A stretch of DNA of 64,000 nucleotides from Chloroflexus aurantiacus J-10-fl (GTDB taxonomy: Bacteria; Chloroflexota; Chloroflexia; Chloroflexales; Chloroflexaceae). The position numbers were made by a program, and so were the translations under genes. Under the pieces are notes generated by a model that saw only the letters and a program-made list of their open reading frames with translations, did no database searches and was not told where the DNA came from. Shown piece after piece: positions 8,440 to 18,818 of this stretch. The stretch is from assembly GCF_000018865.1 (NCBI RefSeq), contig NC_010175.1:1364001-1428000 (forward strand), in the 5' to 3' direction. How positions within the stretch are numbered: position 1 is the stretch's first letter; every line of letters starts with the position of its first letter.

Positions 8440-9027
8440 ATGTCACAGAACTATCGCCTCGCGCCGGCAGGACGGCGTGACAACCTATTGATGATTGCCG
8501 TGGCAATGATCCTCTGGGTCTTTGCGGTGTGGAGTATTTCCAGTACGCTCCGGCTGAGTCTGCATCCCGCCGCATTTCTGTCTGATCTGCAACGGCTTCT
8601 GGCCCAACCGCCGGCACTTGAGCAGACTGTGCCGGCACTGCTGATGCTGGTGCTGGTTGTGGCCACACCCCTGCTGATCTGGAACCTGATCGCCGAATGG
8701 GACGCGACGTTTCGCCCGGAAGCAGAGGGACTTCAGTACGAAACGCTGGGTGTTCGTTTGTGTTATCCCTGGCACGTGATGAGTGCTCTTCAGCCACACC
8801 CGGTGACACCCGATGAAGCGGCTGTGATTCTGTGCTGGTACGATCCGGCTGAGACGATAGCCAATCCGCTGCGCCGCTGGCTGCATCGCCAGACCCATGG
8901 CCGCCAACGCCTGATCATTGGTGCCGGGATTGAACGACGGGCGGAACTGATCAGGGTCATTCAAGAAGAAATGGTGCGTGTGCGATCACGCGCTACGACA
9001 GACGCAGTACATGCGCCGGCATCTTGA
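8440..9027 (+). CDS. Membrane protein with two TM helices and PH-like domain, function unknown
   Basis: 195 residues from the ATG at 8440; a TTG at 8407 in frame is possible, and neither has a good ribosome site. Two hydrophobic segments (about residues 16-36 and 66-90) are joined by a short external loop, followed by a cytoplasmic beta-rich region (FRPEAEGLQYETLGVRLCYPWHV) resembling the start of a bacterial PH domain. It follows the glycosylase gene after 36 bp and may be cotranscribed. The same plan (two TM, then a PH-like beta domain) occurs in the gene at 54674-55591. Confidence 0.65.
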   Translation: MSQNYRLAPAGRRDNLLMIAVAMILWVFAVWSISSTLRLSLHPAAFLSDLQRLLAQPPALEQTVPALLMLVLVVATPLLIWNLIAEWDATFRPEAEGLQYETLGVRLCYPWHVMSALQPHPVTPDEAAVILCWYDPAETIANPLRRWLHRQTHGRQRLIIGAGIERRAELIRVIQEEMVRVRSRATTDAVHAPAS

Positions 9028-9088
9028 TGCCGACAACAACCAAAAGGGACGTTCAGGGTTCGGGTATGCCCTGTCAATATACGTGCGT

Positions 9089-9112
9089 AAGGCGCCTGCG
9101 CTGGAGCGCCTT
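9089..9112 (+). other. Hairpin in the RNase J leader
   Basis: Stem AAGGCGC (9089-9095) / GCGCCTT (9106-9112) followed by TTGT. Could end the upstream transcript weakly or be part of the rnj leader. Confidence 0.45.
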
Positions 9113-9140
9113 TGTAAGCGAATATCTGGATACAACAGAA

Positions 9141-9181
9141 AGGAGTAGGGATCGTCTGCACAACGATCCTGGTAGAAATCT
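9141..9181 (+). promoter_or_regulatory. Shine-Dalgarno-like site and hairpin just before rnj
   Basis: AGGAG at 9141-9145 lies too far from the start codon, but a perfect stem GGATCGT (9149-9155) / ACGATCC (9163-9169) stands between them. Folding would bring the site close to the ATG, or the weak GGTAG nearer to the ATG is used. RNase enzymes often control their own leaders; that is inference here. Confidence 0.4.
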
Positions 9182-10852
9182 ATGGCCAAACAACGTCTCC
9201 GTGTGATTCCACTCGGTGGCGCCGGGGAGGTCGGTCGGAACATGTGGGTGGTCGAGTATGGCGATGACATCGTCATTCTTGACTGTGGTGTCATGTTTCC
9301 CGATGCCGATATGCTCGGTGTTGATCTCGTGTTGCCCGACATTACCTACTTACGCGAGAAGACGGATCATATTCGCGGTATTCTCCTCACCCACGGTCAC
9401 GAAGACCATATCGGCGCCGTGCCACATCTGATCGCCGATTTAGGTTTTCCACCGATCTACGGTACCAAACTGACCCTGGGCCTGCTTGGCAATCGGTTGC
9501 GCGAACATCGTTTGCACGATAAGGTGACGACCGTTCAAATCAATGAACGGGTGCCGTTTCAGGTTGGTCAGTTCAATGTCGAAGCCTTCCACATTGCCCA
9601 CTCCATCCCCGATGCAGTCGGGTTTGCCATTACCACACCTGCCGGTCTGCTGGTCTACCTGACCGACTGGAAGCTCGATCACACGCCGGTTGATGGCCGA
9701 CCAACCGATCTGGAGAAGATTGCCGAACTTGGTAATCGCAAGCCGCTGGTGCTGGTAACCGATTGTGTACGGGTTGAATCAAAAGGCTACACCCCCAGTG
9801 AAGCGACTGTTGGTGAAGCCTTTGATAATATCTTCGCTACCGCACCGGGCCGGATCATTGTCGCAACCTTCGCCTCAAACATCAGTCGAGTGCAGCAGGT
9901 AATCGACTCGGCAGAGGCGTATGGCCGTAAAGTGATGCTGGCCGGGCGGAGTATGGAGACCAATGCCCGCATCGCCTTCGAGTTAGGCTATTTGCGGGCC
10001 GATGAGAGCACCATCATCCGTCCGCACGAAATGTCGGCCTACCCCGACGAGGAGATTGCCATCGTCTGCACCGGTAGCCAGGGTGAGCCAATGTCGGCCC
10101 TTAACCGCATGGCCAACCGTGACTATCCGAATGTCAAGATCAAACCCGGCGACACCGTAGTGCTCTCGGCTACGCCGATTCCCGGCAACGAGGTGAGTGT
10201 CAATAAGGTGATCAACAACCTCTTCAAGCTGGGGGCTGATGTGATTTATGGCCCTGAAGCACGGGTCCACGTCTCCGGGCACGCCGCGCAGGAAGAGTTG
10301 AAGCTGGTGCTGGCGTTGCTGCGCCCCAGTTACATTGTGCCCTTCCACGGCGACTATCGCCACCTGATGCTTTACCGCAAGCTGGCGACAACAATTGGCG
10401 CGGTGCCCGACAGTGAGCGGGTGCTGCTGGCCGAAGGGGGCACGATTATGGAGTTCTCCCCCGGCTTCGGTAAGATTACCGGCAAGGCCCCGGTTGGGTA
10501 TATCTACGTTGATGGTACGACGGTTGGTGATGTGGGCAATGTGGTTGTCCGTGATCGCCAGTTGCTGGCTAAAGACGGTATGCTGATCGTGGTGGTGAGC
10601 ATTGATAGCGCCACCGGTCAGCTCGTTGCCGGGCCAGACGTGGTCTCGCGTGGCTTCGTCTATATGCGCCAGAGCCAGGATTTGATCGAGGCCACCAAAG
10701 AAACGGTGCGCGCTGCCCTGGCCAACCGCAATGGCAGCAACCCGGTGGACGCAGCCTACATCAATCGCAAAATTCGCGATGTGGTGAGCGAATTCCTCTA
10801 CCGCGAGACGCGGCGGCGGCCAATGGTACTGCCGATGGTTATGGAAGTGTGA
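9182..10852 (+). CDS. rnj: Ribonuclease J
   Basis: 556 residues, full length for RNase J. The metallo-beta-lactamase motif HGHEDHIG is at residues 71-78, with further metal-site signature YLTDWKLDH and the beta-CASP motifs around VATFASNISRVQQ and HVSGHAAQEELKL. RNase J combines 5'-exonuclease and endonuclease activity on RNA, with roles in mRNA decay and rRNA maturation. The C-terminal 100 residues match the usual RNase J tail. The leader has two hairpins. It is followed by a perfect inverted repeat shared with the convergent dcd gene. Confidence 0.95.
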   Translation: MAKQRLRVIPLGGAGEVGRNMWVVEYGDDIVILDCGVMFPDADMLGVDLVLPDITYLREKTDHIRGILLTHGHEDHIGAVPHLIADLGFPPIYGTKLTLGLLGNRLREHRLHDKVTTVQINERVPFQVGQFNVEAFHIAHSIPDAVGFAITTPAGLLVYLTDWKLDHTPVDGRPTDLEKIAELGNRKPLVLVTDCVRVESKGYTPSEATVGEAFDNIFATAPGRIIVATFASNISRVQQVIDSAEAYGRKVMLAGRSMETNARIAFELGYLRADESTIIRPHEMSAYPDEEIAIVCTGSQGEPMSALNRMANRDYPNVKIKPGDTVVLSATPIPGNEVSVNKVINNLFKLGADVIYGPEARVHVSGHAAQEELKLVLALLRPSYIVPFHGDYRHLMLYRKLATTIGAVPDSERVLLAEGGTIMEFSPGFGKITGKAPVGYIYVDGTTVGDVGNVVVRDRQLLAKDGMLIVVVSIDSATGQLVAGPDVVSRGFVYMRQSQDLIEATKETVRAALANRNGSNPVDAAYINRKIRDVVSEFLYRETRRRPMVLPMVMEV

Positions 10853-10864
10853 TTGTGGTTGCGA

Positions 10865-10895
10865 GCGAGACGTTGTGGTTGCCACAACGTCTCGC
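10865..10895. terminator. Perfect 14-bp hairpin between convergent rnj and dcd
   Basis: Stem GCGAGACGTTGTGG (10865-10878) and its complement at 10882-10895 with a 3-nt loop. There is no strong T-run on either side, so termination is likely but not classical; it would serve both strands. Confidence 0.65.
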
Positions 10896-10899
10896 GGCT

Positions 10900-11460
10900 T
10901 TACGGATCGATCCGCGGCAGCACGATCCCCGTCTGTCCCTGATATTTACCCTTCTTGTCGGCATACGACACCTCGCACGGCTCGTCACTCTCCAGGAACA
11001 AGACCTGCCCAATGCCCTCGTGCGCGTAGATGCGCGCCGGGAGCGGGGTCGTGTTGCTAATTTCAATCGTGACATGGCCTTCCCATTCCGGTTCGAGCGG
11101 GGTAACGTTGATGATGATGCCGCAGCGGGCATACGACGATTTGCCGATCACGATACAACTCACCGTGCGGGGAATGCGAAAATACTCCAGCGATTGCGCC
11201 AGCGCAAACGAGTTCGGTGGAATATCGACGTAATCGGCACGAATATCAACAAAGGAGCGCGGATCAAATTGCTTCGGATCGACAAGGGCGTTGTAGACAT
11301 TGGTGAAGACTTTGAAGTGGTCGGTGACGCGCATGTCGTAACCATACGAGGTCAGACCATACGAGATGACCCCCCGGCGTACCTGGTGATCAACGAACGG
11401 CTCAATCATGCCGTGTTCGAGTGCCATACGGCGAATCCAGCGATCTGATTTAATTGGCAT
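10900..11460 (-). CDS. dcd: dCTP deaminase
   Basis: 186 residues, usual length. It opens [13 protein letters not shown] and carries the Dcd/dUTPase-fold motifs [21 protein letters not shown] (catalytic region) and [17 protein letters not shown]. The enzyme converts dCTP to dUTP, feeding dTMP synthesis; the bifunctional dCTP deaminase-dUTPase type cannot be excluded. AAGGAG stands 8 bp before the ATG. Having a uracil-DNA glycosylase gene close by is functionally neat but the two genes are not in one operon. Confidence 0.95.
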   Translation of the reverse strand: MPIKSDRWIRRMALEHGMIEPFVDHQVRRGVISYGLTSYGYDMRVTDHFKVFTNVYNALVDPKQFDPRSFVDIRADYVDIPPNSFALAQSLEYFRIPRTVSCIVIGKSSYARCGIIINVTPLEPEWEGHVTIEISNTTPLPARIYAHEGIGQVLFLESDEPCEVSYADKKGKYQGQTGIVLPRIDP

Positions 11461-11559
11461 CGGTGACTCCTTACGGTTGGTGAATGCTGCTTTCCAGCAT
11501 ACAATCTCTGCCTGAAAAGAACATTACAGCTCGATTTTTATTCAGGTACTGCTCGCCGC

Positions 11560-12660
11560 TCATCGCGCCATCTCCTCGTAGACGGCGACGTGACGACGGG
11601 CGATGGCTGCCTGTGTGAACGAATCCAGCACCCGTTGCCGTCCGCGCCGGCTCAGGTCGTGCCAGAGATCGGGATGTTCGATCAAGCGCATAAGTGCTGA
11701 CTGCAACGCAGCGACATCGCCTTCGGGAAAGACGATCCCGGCGTCGCCGATAACGTGCGGGATTTCGCCACACGTCGATCCAATCACCGGCACGCCACAG
11801 CTCATCGCTTCAATCAATACCCGCCCAAACTGCTCTTTCCAGTTGGCCTGTGTGCGCGACGGCAAGACCAGCACATCAAGATCACGCATCGCTGCCGGCA
11901 CCGCAGTACTGCTCACTGCCGGCCTGATCTCAAGCCGCTCGCTCACCCCCAGTTCTGCCGCCAGTTTTTGCAAGCGTGTGCGCTCGATCCCATCACCGAT
12001 CAGCCGCAGCCGGACACTGGACGGCAGACCGGCCAGCGCCTGCACCAGATCGGCTACCCCTTTTTCCGGCACCAGCCGGCCAACGTAGCCGACAATAAAG
12101 GTTGAGCGCCGGCGCTCTGCATCACGTGGCGTGAAGAGGTCGGGATCAACCCCAAACTGGGGGATAATGCTGAGCGGCCCTTTGTAGCCGTGACGGCGTA
12201 AAATGGCTGCCGCTTCCTGGTTCCCGGCAATCGCGTGCGCGGCGTGGCGCAGGTTGTAGCGTTCAAACCAGGAGAACGGTGGTGGGTAGCGCCGATCAAT
12301 GTTGGCCCAGTTGTAGAAACAGCACCGTGCACCGACCGCCAGTCCGACCCGCATGGCCAGAAAGGTAGCGAGGTTAAAACTCTCTTCATCAATGTGGAAG
12401 ACCTGTGGCCGCAGGCGGGCGAGCAGCGGACGTAAGCCGGGGTAGAAATGAATATGATGATGACCATTCCAGACAATAGGCACTGTGAGCAGGGTATAGC
12501 CGTCGGTGAAGCGCCGTTCAAGAGGGATAAGTCCAACCCGCGGTTCACGCCAGCCGTCTGGGGTCAGAACGGTCAACTCTACCCCAAGGCGAGCGATCTC
12601 CTCCAGCTTGCGCTGGTAGGCCCCGGCGACCACGGCCTTCGAGAGCATGACAACACGCAT
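11560..12660 (-). CDS. Glycosyltransferase family 4
   Basis: 366 residues, GT-B fold. The donor domain has VGYVGRLVPEKGVADLVQAL, LRLIGDGIERTRLQKLA and the E-x7-E element EQFGRVLIEAMSCGVPV. The N-terminal half contains FHIDEESFNLATFLAM and the aromatic stretch YNWANIDRRYPPPFSWFERY, seen in bacterial transferases of exopolysaccharide or glycolipid synthesis. No ribosome site better than GAGA was found before the ATG. It stands alone between dcd and the VOC gene; a 100-bp gap to dcd separates the units. Acceptor unknown. Confidence 0.85.
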   Translation of the reverse strand: MRVVMLSKAVVAGAYQRKLEEIARLGVELTVLTPDGWREPRVGLIPLERRFTDGYTLLTVPIVWNGHHHIHFYPGLRPLLARLRPQVFHIDEESFNLATFLAMRVGLAVGARCCFYNWANIDRRYPPPFSWFERYNLRHAAHAIAGNQEAAAILRRHGYKGPLSIIPQFGVDPDLFTPRDAERRRSTFIVGYVGRLVPEKGVADLVQALAGLPSSVRLRLIGDGIERTRLQKLAAELGVSERLEIRPAVSSTAVPAAMRDLDVLVLPSRTQANWKEQFGRVLIEAMSCGVPVIGSTCGEIPHVIGDAGIVFPEGDVAALQSALMRLIEHPDLWHDLSRRGRQRVLDSFTQAAIARRHVAVYEEMAR

Positions 12661-12828
12661 AAGCGAATATCTCGACGTAGTAGATAACCAGGTAAGCGAT
12701 GTCCGGCCAATCCCGGTGGCATTATATCAAGTTCTTGCCCCACGAAGGGTGCGACCCGTGGATGGCAGCGGATGGGCATGGGCGGGGGCAGTCCAGCTTC
12801 TGGCCGGTCACAGATGGCTGAAACTGCG

Positions 12829-13209
12829 TCAACCCTCGTCGAACGGATGGAGAAACCGCTGCACTTCTAGCCGATAGCCATCGGGATCGCGGGCAAAGAA
12901 GTGGTAGATGCGATAGCGCGGGTTTTCGCGCGGTGGGCCGTCGGTGGCAATACCGGCGGCAACCAGCCGCTCGTAGATTGCATCAACCTCGCTGCTGACA
13001 ATCGTCAGGATGAGACGGTCATCGGCAATCGCCGGCTCAGTGCGCTGACACAAACCGAGGTAACCACCCCGCGCTACCCGGTAGATATGAATCCCACCCT
13101 GATCCAGCACCAGCGGCAGGCCGAGTGCATCGGCGTAACACCGTGCACTCGCCTGCAAATCGGTGACCGGGATGAAGGTGATGGCTGCCGCGTAAGGATG
13201 CTCATCCAT
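12829..13209 (-). CDS. VOC-family (glyoxalase/bleomycin-resistance fold) protein
   Basis: 126 residues with the paired beta-alpha-beta-beta-beta modules of vicinal oxygen chelate proteins: ITFIPVTDLQASARCYADALGLPL at the start and FFARDPDGYRLEVQRF at the end (the Glu of LEVQ is the usual metal ligand). Substrate not predictable. The ATG overlaps the last 8 bases of serC, so it is translated from the serC message. Confidence 0.85.
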   Translation of the reverse strand: MDEHPYAAAITFIPVTDLQASARCYADALGLPLVLDQGGIHIYRVARGGYLGLCQRTEPAIADDRLILTIVSSEVDAIYERLVAAGIATDGPPRENPRYRIYHFFARDPDGYRLEVQRFLHPFDEG

Positions 13210-14284
13210 GGCGTTTGGCGAAGTCTTGCATAAAGTCGGCCAGGGCTGCCGCCGACTCCGGCGCGACCGCGTTGTACAGCGATGCGCGAATGCCGCCTAC
13301 CGAACGATGACCGGCCAGCCCGACCATCCCGGCGGCCTGGGCTTCATTCAGAAATTGCTTTTCCAGTTCGGGCGTGGGCAGACGGAAGGTTACATTCATC
13401 AGCGAACGTGCTGCCGGCACCGCGTGACCGCTGTAGAAGCCATCGCTACCATCAATCGCGGCGTAGACCAGTGCCGCCTTGCGGGCGTTCCGTTCGGCCA
13501 TCGCCGCCAATCCACCCTGATCCTTGATCCACTCCAACACCAGATTCACCATATACACCGCAAAGACGGGTGGCGTGTTGTAAAGCGAATTGTTTTTGGC
13601 GAACGTGGCATAGCGCATAATGACCGGCAGGTCTTTGCGTCCGCGCTCGATCATATCCTGCCGAATCACGACCACAGTAACACCCGCCGGCCCCAGGTTC
13701 TTCTGCGCACCGGCGTAGATCAGCGCGAAGCGCTGCGCCGGGAATGGCCGCGAGAGAAAATCACTGCTCATATCGGCGACCAGCGGTACCGAACCGAGAT
13801 CGGGCAGCTCAGCCGGCCACTGCACCCCCTGAATCGTCTCGTTAGTGGTAAGGTGGAGATAGGCCGCCTGTGGGTCAGGCGTAATGGCATCGATGGACGG
13901 CAAACTGCGGTAGCCATCGGCGGCTGTGCTTGCCAGCAACCGCACCGCACCGACCCGCTGCGCCTCTTCATACGCCTTCTCGCCCCAGGTACCGGTGACG
14001 ATATACTCAGCAGTGGCACCGGCAGGCAACAGGTTGAGCGGGATCAGGGCAAATTGCATCGAGGCGCCGCCCTGCATAAACAACACGCGATAATCGTCAC
14101 CCAGACCCAGCAGCGCCTTCAGATTGGCTTCCGCTGCCGCATTGATTGCCTCGTATTCCTTGCTGCGATGACTTATTTCAAGAACGGACATCCCACAGCC
14201 GTGGTAATCAGCCAGTTCCGCCTGCGCACGTGCGATTACGTCAGGCGGCAACGCTGCCGGGCCGGGATTGAAGTTGTGAATCAT
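13202..14284 (-). CDS. serC: Phosphoserine aminotransferase
   Basis: 360 residues, standard SerC length. It starts MIHNFNPGPAALPPDVIARA and contains MSVLEISHRSKEYE, LFMQGGASMQFA and the PLP-lysine segment YAGAQKNLGPAGVT. SerC makes 3-phosphoserine from 3-phosphohydroxypyruvate and glutamate in serine synthesis. AAAGGGGG lies before the ATG. It is followed without a gap by the VOC gene and diverges from the FAD oxidoreductase gene across an 86-bp intergenic region holding both promoters. Confidence 0.95.
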   Translation of the reverse strand: MIHNFNPGPAALPPDVIARAQAELADYHGCGMSVLEISHRSKEYEAINAAAEANLKALLGLGDDYRVLFMQGGASMQFALIPLNLLPAGATAEYIVTGTWGEKAYEEAQRVGAVRLLASTAADGYRSLPSIDAITPDPQAAYLHLTTNETIQGVQWPAELPDLGSVPLVADMSSDFLSRPFPAQRFALIYAGAQKNLGPAGVTVVVIRQDMIERGRKDLPVIMRYATFAKNNSLYNTPPVFAVYMVNLVLEWIKDQGGLAAMAERNARKAALVYAAIDGSDGFYSGHAVPAARSLMNVTFRLPTPELEKQFLNEAQAAGMVGLAGHRSVGGIRASLYNAVAPESAAALADFMQDFAKRHG

Positions 14285-14370
14285 GATGTCCCCCTTTATC
14301 CTTTCGAGCAGGCTCGCTGTGAAACATAGTATACTCGAAATGGTAACGTGCTTACCTAGAAGGAAGGAGT

Positions 14371-15654
14371 ATGCAGGTACTTGTTATCGGCGGCGGTGTC
14401 GCCGGTCTGGTGTGTGCGCGGACACTCCACCGCAAGGGGTATGAGGTAACTCTGATCGAAGCCACCGATGGTCTCGGTGGCCGGGTGCGTTCTGATCAGG
14501 TTGATGGCTTTATCCTCGACCGTGGCTTTCAGGTGCTCTTTACCGCGTATCCGGCGGTACAACGGCAACTTCAGCTCGCGGCGTTAGACCTGCGGGCATT
14601 CGATCCAGGCGCGATTGTCGTCTGGCAAGGCCGTCACTTCGTGTTAACCGATCCACTCCGGGATCGCGATCCTGCGGCACTGGCCGGAGCTGTACTGGCA
14701 CCGGTCGTTCCCTTCAGCGATAAACTCCGCACCCTCCAGGTGGCGTTGCGCATGCGCCGGCACACGATTGATGACCTGCTGGCCGGCCCGGACCGCACCA
14801 CGATTGAAGAGTTACGGGCACTGGGGTTTAGTACCCAGATGATTGACCGCTTCTTCCGCCCCTTCTTCGGCGGCATCTTTCTGGATCGTTCGCTACAAAC
14901 CAGCGCCAAGTGCTTCCGGTTCAACTTCAAGATGATGAGCGACGGTGAGACGGTGGTGCCGAATCGGGGGATGGGCGCAATTGCCGAACAGCTCGCTACT
15001 GACTTGCGCACAGCCGGACGCATACGGCTCAATACACGGGCGGTGGCATTGGTAGAGGAATCTGGCAGGGTGTGCGGCGTGCGTCTCGCCGACGGCAGTA
15101 CAATGATGGCCGACGCCGTCGTCCTGGCGACCCCGGCCCCCGAAACAGCCCGCCTCAGCGGTTTACCGATGCCGGAAGGCCAGCTCGGTTCGGCGTGTGT
15201 CTGGCTGGCCACCCGCCAGCCGCTGTATCGGGGCAAGAAGCTGATCCTGAATGCCGACGAAAAAGCCTTTGTCAACACCCTTGCCCCCATGAGTGCAGTG
15301 GCACCGGGCTATGCGCCCACCGGCTGGCATCTCTACGCCGCAGCGATCCTCGGCGTTCCCGAACAGGACGACAGCACGGTCGTCGCCCGCGCGATGGTCG
15401 ATCTGAATCGCATGTTCATCAACGAAGCCACAGCCACCACTGCGCTGGCGAATGCCCGTATCCTGCGGGTTGACCGGATTCCGTTCAGTCAGTTCCGCCA
15501 ACCACCCGGCCTGCACCCCAACCTGCCCGACAACCGAACCGAACGGCGTGGTCTGTATCTGGCCGGGGAAGTGACGGAAGCCAGTAGCATCAATGCTGCC
15601 CTGCTCAGTGGCGAACGTTGCGCAGAGGCGATCCAGGCCGATCTACCACGCTGA
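14371..15654 (+). CDS. FAD-dependent amine-oxidase/protoporphyrinogen-oxidase-like protein
   Basis: 427 residues. The N-terminal Rossmann dinucleotide motif is VIGGGVAGLVCARTL, followed by LIEATDGLGGRVRSD, the classic GG-motif of the amine oxidase / phytoene desaturase clan; the C-terminal FAD contact is LYLAGEVTEASSINAALLSG. AAGGAAGGAG stands just before the ATG. Substrates of this subgroup are varied (amines, carotenoids, porphyrinogens); nothing local fixes it. Cytoplasmic, no signal peptide. Confidence 0.85.
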   Translation: MQVLVIGGGVAGLVCARTLHRKGYEVTLIEATDGLGGRVRSDQVDGFILDRGFQVLFTAYPAVQRQLQLAALDLRAFDPGAIVVWQGRHFVLTDPLRDRDPAALAGAVLAPVVPFSDKLRTLQVALRMRRHTIDDLLAGPDRTTIEELRALGFSTQMIDRFFRPFFGGIFLDRSLQTSAKCFRFNFKMMSDGETVVPNRGMGAIAEQLATDLRTAGRIRLNTRAVALVEESGRVCGVRLADGSTMMADAVVLATPAPETARLSGLPMPEGQLGSACVWLATRQPLYRGKKLILNADEKAFVNTLAPMSAVAPGYAPTGWHLYAAAILGVPEQDDSTVVARAMVDLNRMFINEATATTALANARILRVDRIPFSQFRQPPGLHPNLPDNRTERRGLYLAGEVTEASSINAALLSGERCAEAIQADLPR

Positions 15655-15728
15655 CAACACGTCCGGGAACAGCTATAATGCATCTAACCGTAGATGCGGT
15701 GGCGGTGCGCAAGGGAAGGAGTCGTTCC

Positions 15729-16343
15729 ATGATCAACTATGGCAGCAAGAAGGACGAGGGCGAGGCGGGCAAGGGGGTCGGCGAAGCACTGCGTTCGATG
15801 AGCGATCAGATCGGTCGCCAGGCGCAAGAGATTAAGCGGTTGCAGGAAGCACTTGAGGCAGCGCAGCAGGATGCCGCAGCCGCCGAACAGGCTCGCAAGG
15901 CATTGGCCGAGGCCGAAGCACGGCTGGCGCAGATGGAGGCTGAACTAAAACGGTTGCGCGATCAACAGGCCACAGCCAGTACCGGCGGCAAAACAGTGAG
16001 TCCAACGGCGTCCGCCACCGACATCGGTGGGGCCATCGGTGCGCTGGGCAGCAGTGGCGTGGTCAAGATCGGCCCCAGCACCCCGGCAGCCACCCCCACA
16101 ACCGGCGGCTTACAGGTTGGTGGTGTGGCGTATGTGCAGAAGGCCGGCGGCAAGAATCTGCGCCTGCGCAGCGCCCCTGGCCTCGACTCAACCGTCCTCG
16201 ACGGCCTGCCCCCCGGCACCCAACTCACGCTACTGGCCGGCCCGCAAGAGAAAGACGGTTATCCGTGGTGGCAGATTCGCACAACCGACGGGCGCGAAGG
16301 CTGGGTCGCCGGTACCGAACTGGTCACCAGCCCGGAAGGTTAA
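15729..16343 (+). CDS. Coiled-coil protein with C-terminal bacterial SH3 domain
   Basis: 204 residues from the ATG at 15729 (GAAGGAG 8 bp upstream); an open extension upstream lacks a site. Residues about 10-90 are a highly charged coiled coil (QAQEIKRLQEALEAAQ). A Thr/Ala/Gly linker follows, then an SH3b domain at about 135-200 (LRLRSAPGLDSTVLDGL and WWQIRTTDGREGWVAG). SH3b domains usually bind peptidoglycan or partner proteins; there is no signal peptide, which is odd for a wall binder. The preceding GCTATAAT near 15671 could be its -10. Confidence 0.75.
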   Translation: MINYGSKKDEGEAGKGVGEALRSMSDQIGRQAQEIKRLQEALEAAQQDAAAAEQARKALAEAEARLAQMEAELKRLRDQQATASTGGKTVSPTASATDIGGAIGALGSSGVVKIGPSTPAATPTTGGLQVGGVAYVQKAGGKNLRLRSAPGLDSTVLDGLPPGTQLTLLAGPQEKDGYPWWQIRTTDGREGWVAGTELVTSPEG

Positions 16344-16553
16344 GACAGGGGTCGTCCGTCTACTGCCAGATAGGATGTAGTTACCTCGCGTGGGTTGGAG
16401 TGCGGGAGCGTGGCTTTTGCAGTTGCCATGCATGATACCGGGCAATGTCGCATCGGTTATTCTGCCGGTCACGGGGATAACATACGTTTTCAGGATCATC
16501 TGGCTGGGCGATGATGATTACTGAGATAAATCTGGTAGCCCCGCCTCACACCC

Positions 16554-16581
16554 GTAGCGGCGACGCATGCGTCGCCCCTGC
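16554..16581. repeat. Modular palindrome, core type C (outer arms decayed)
   Basis: Outer arms GTAGCGGC / GCCCCTGC around the perfect core GACGCATGCGTC. Confidence 0.7.
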
Positions 16582-16584
16582 AGG

Positions 16585-16613
16585 GAGGGGGCGGGTTCTG
16601 AACCCGCCCCTAC
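16585..16613. repeat. Modular palindrome, core type A
   Basis: GGAGGGGGC, GGGTT, AACCC, GCCCCTAC; only 3 bp from the previous palindrome. Confidence 0.7.
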
Positions 16614-16703
16614 GCACCGGTAACACACCTGAAAACGCTTCAGCACGAGGATCACCCCTGGCACACTGTTGAGCAAAATGTGGTGCAACGTCGCACCTGC
16701 TCG

Positions 16704-17954
<1,251 letters not shown>

Positions 17955-17990
17955 AGTTCCCTCTCATCATGGTCTGGCCGTACCAGTGCA

Positions 17991-18794
17991 TCAGGCGGCC
18001 TCGTCGGTTGGCTGACGCCGCACCGGAACCGGTACCGGCTCCAGATCACGACTCCGCTCAACCTCCTCCAGCACCTCAACCCCGTAGTATTCGCTCAAGA
18101 TATTGTCAACCAGGCGTCCGTCACGCAGACCGATCACCCGATCCATGTGCCGGCCAATCTCCGGATCGTGGGTAACAATCACGATAGTTCGCCCCTGTTC
18201 GCGATTGAGCTGGCGAAAGAGCGCCATAATCTCGGCCCCGGTGCGTGTATCGAGGGCACCGGTTGGCTCGTCGGCCAGAATAATCGCCGGATCATGCACC
18301 AGTGCCCGCGCAATCGCCACCCGCTGCTTCTGCCCGCCCGACAGGGTGTTGGGCAGGTTATTGAGCTTGTGGCCCAGACCGACCGCTTCCAGAGCTGCGC
18401 GCGCCCGTTCGGCCCGTTCGCGCGCGCCGACCCGACCATACACCAGTGGCAACTCAACATTTTTCTGCGCCGTCAGACGGGGCAACAGATTAAAGTTCTG
18501 GAAGACGAAGCCCAGTTTCCGATTGCGAATCCGGGCCTGTTCCTGGCGGTTCAGGCGCGAGACATCAACGCCATCGAGGATATACTCGCCACTTGTCGGG
18601 CTGTCGAGCAACCCGATCAGCGTCATCAGCGTACTCTTACCACTCCCCGATGGCCCCATAATGGCGACCATCTCGCCCTCTTCAATTGTCAGGCTAATAT
18701 CGTCCAGCGCAACAAATTCGCCATCGCCGGTTGGGAACGTCTTGCGAATATTGCGCAACTCAACAATTGGCCGGCCTCGATATTCAGTCGTCAC
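17991..18794 (-). CDS. ABC transporter ATP-binding protein (MacB/LolD type)
   Basis: 267 residues from GTG with GGAAGGAG 8 bp before it. Walker A GPSGSGKS at 47-54, signature LSGGQKQRVAIARAL, Walker B IILADEPTGALD, H-loop VTHDPEIGRH. About 40 extra residues follow the core domain (EVERSRDLEPVPVPVRRQP), likely a tail contacting the partner. Powers the adjacent permease; operon of efflux type. Confidence 0.93.
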   Translation of the reverse strand: MTTEYRGRPIVELRNIRKTFPTGDGEFVALDDISLTIEEGEMVAIMGPSGSGKSTLMTLIGLLDSPTSGEYILDGVDVSRLNRQEQARIRNRKLGFVFQNFNLLPRLTAQKNVELPLVYGRVGARERAERARAALEAVGLGHKLNNLPNTLSGGQKQRVAIARALVHDPAIILADEPTGALDTRTGAEIMALFRQLNREQGRTIVIVTHDPEIGRHMDRVIGLRDGRLVDNILSEYYGVEVLEEVERSRDLEPVPVPVRRQPTDEAA

Positions 18795-18818
18795 AGTGGC
18801 ACTCCTTCCAGGATTTGA

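Larger units (their letters stand above)
16344..16703. other. Intergenic region between convergent SH3b and permease genes
   Basis: No gene. It holds two adjacent modular palindromes (16554-16581 and 16585-16613); otherwise nothing recognised. Confidence 0.5.

Noticed and set aside
7889-8809. 306-codon minus-strand open frame
   Set aside because: Shadow of the uracil-DNA glycosylase and membrane-protein genes; no motif or ribosome site.
9983-10885. 300-codon minus-strand open frame
   Set aside because: Antisense to the conserved C-terminal half of rnj and running through the shared hairpin.
13208-14329. 373-codon plus-strand open frame
   Set aside because: Longer than serC but antisense to it; serC is a full-length conserved enzyme.
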